Made by a program: the position numbers and the translations under genes
Notes under the pieces: model-generated
Databases searched by the model: none
What the model saw: the letters and a program-made list of their open reading frames with translations, nothing else
Told to the model about the DNA's origin: nothing
Source: an uncultured Eubacteriales bacterium
GTDB taxonomy: Bacteria; Bacillota; Clostridia; Oscillospirales; CAG-272
Reading direction: 5' to 3'
DNA length: 12,582 bases
Assembly: GCA_934467435.1 (NCBI GenBank)
Contig: CAKSLR010000037.1
Coordinates: 1 to 12,582 of the forward strand
Part shown: positions 12,443 through 12,582 of the stretch, one piece after another
How the letters are laid out: each line of letters starts with the position of its first letter
Numbering within the stretch: the stretch's first letter is position 1

Positions 12443-12582
12443 ATGAATATTGTAATTATCGGCAGCGGCACGGTGGGGGCTGCCATCTGCGCCCAACTGG
12501 AAAAAGAGGGGCACGATGTGACGGTGATCGACCACAATCCCGCCCCGCTTGCCGAACTTTCCGGGGGATGTGACGTCATCTC
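12443..12582 (+). CDS. trkA: TrkA/KtrA-type potassium channel regulatory subunit, N-terminal fragment
   Basis: Only the first 46 residues are in the window; the gene runs off the right edge. The start MNIVIIGSGTVGAAICAQL is a Rossmann nucleotide-binding fold with the glycine motif GSGTVG (7-12) and the acidic end of the second strand in VTVID (30-34), followed by NPAPLAEL. This matches the RCK domain at the start of TrkA/KtrA proteins, cytoplasmic NAD(H)/ATP-binding regulators of Trk/Ktr potassium uptake. An AAGGAAA ribosome binding site lies 5 bases before the ATG at 12443. Other RCK or Rossmann proteins cannot be fully excluded from so short a piece. A trkH/ktrB partner would be expected beyond the edge. 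Confidence 0.8.
   Translation, partial: MNIVIIGSGTVGAAICAQLEKEGHDVTVIDHNPAPLAELSGGCDVI

Overview
This window most likely comes from a GC-rich, endospore-forming member of the Clostridia (Firmicutes). The evidence is a complete spoIIIAA-AH locus, spmA/spmB, a clostridial AbrB with a Cys-rich tail, strong AGGAGG-type ribosome binding sites, frequent GTG/TTG starts and sigma-A-like promoters. The family cannot be fixed from the sequence alone. Coding density is high. I see no tRNA, rRNA, insertion sequence, phage gene or CRISPR array.

Layout. (1) Positions 1-972, minus strand: abrB-type regulator, then a double zinc-ribbon protein that runs off the left edge. (2) 1137-6988, plus strand: one tightly packed sporulation cluster, spmA-spmB-spoIIIAA-AB-AC-AD-AE-AF-AG-AH. 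Most junctions overlap by 4-16 bases. The only sizeable gap precedes spoIIIAH and holds a candidate sigma-E promoter. (3) 6997-7048: two nested, mutually exclusive hairpins form a bidirectional terminator between convergent genes. (4) 7080-8048, minus strand: a stand-alone TIM-barrel sugar isomerase/epimerase with its own promoter. (5) 8138-11339, minus strand: typA/bipA, a Wzz/YveK-type polysaccharide co-polymerase and a CpsD/CapB-like protein without recognisable nucleotide-binding motifs, probably one transcript ending in a strong terminator. (6) 11453-12256, minus strand: an AraC-family regulator. (7) 12443 to the right edge, plus strand: the N-terminus of a TrkA/KtrA-type K+ channel regulator, divergent from araC.

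How the genes work together. SpoIIIAA-AH are the mother-cell parts of the feeding-tube (A-Q) complex linking mother cell and forespore. SpmA/SpmB act in spore-core dehydration. Their fusion into one transcription unit suggests shared mother-cell timing. The AbrB-type transition-state regulator diverges from this cluster across a 164-base gap. The remaining genes are housekeeping or accessory and not obviously linked to sporulation.

Most notable points: the CpsD-like pseudo-kinase paired with an otherwise orphan YveK protein, the sigma-E-like promoter with a GC palindrome as its spacer before spoIIIAH, the nested double terminator, and a short SpoIIIAG with a reduced ring-forming insertion. 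No wholly new multi-gene system was recognised.
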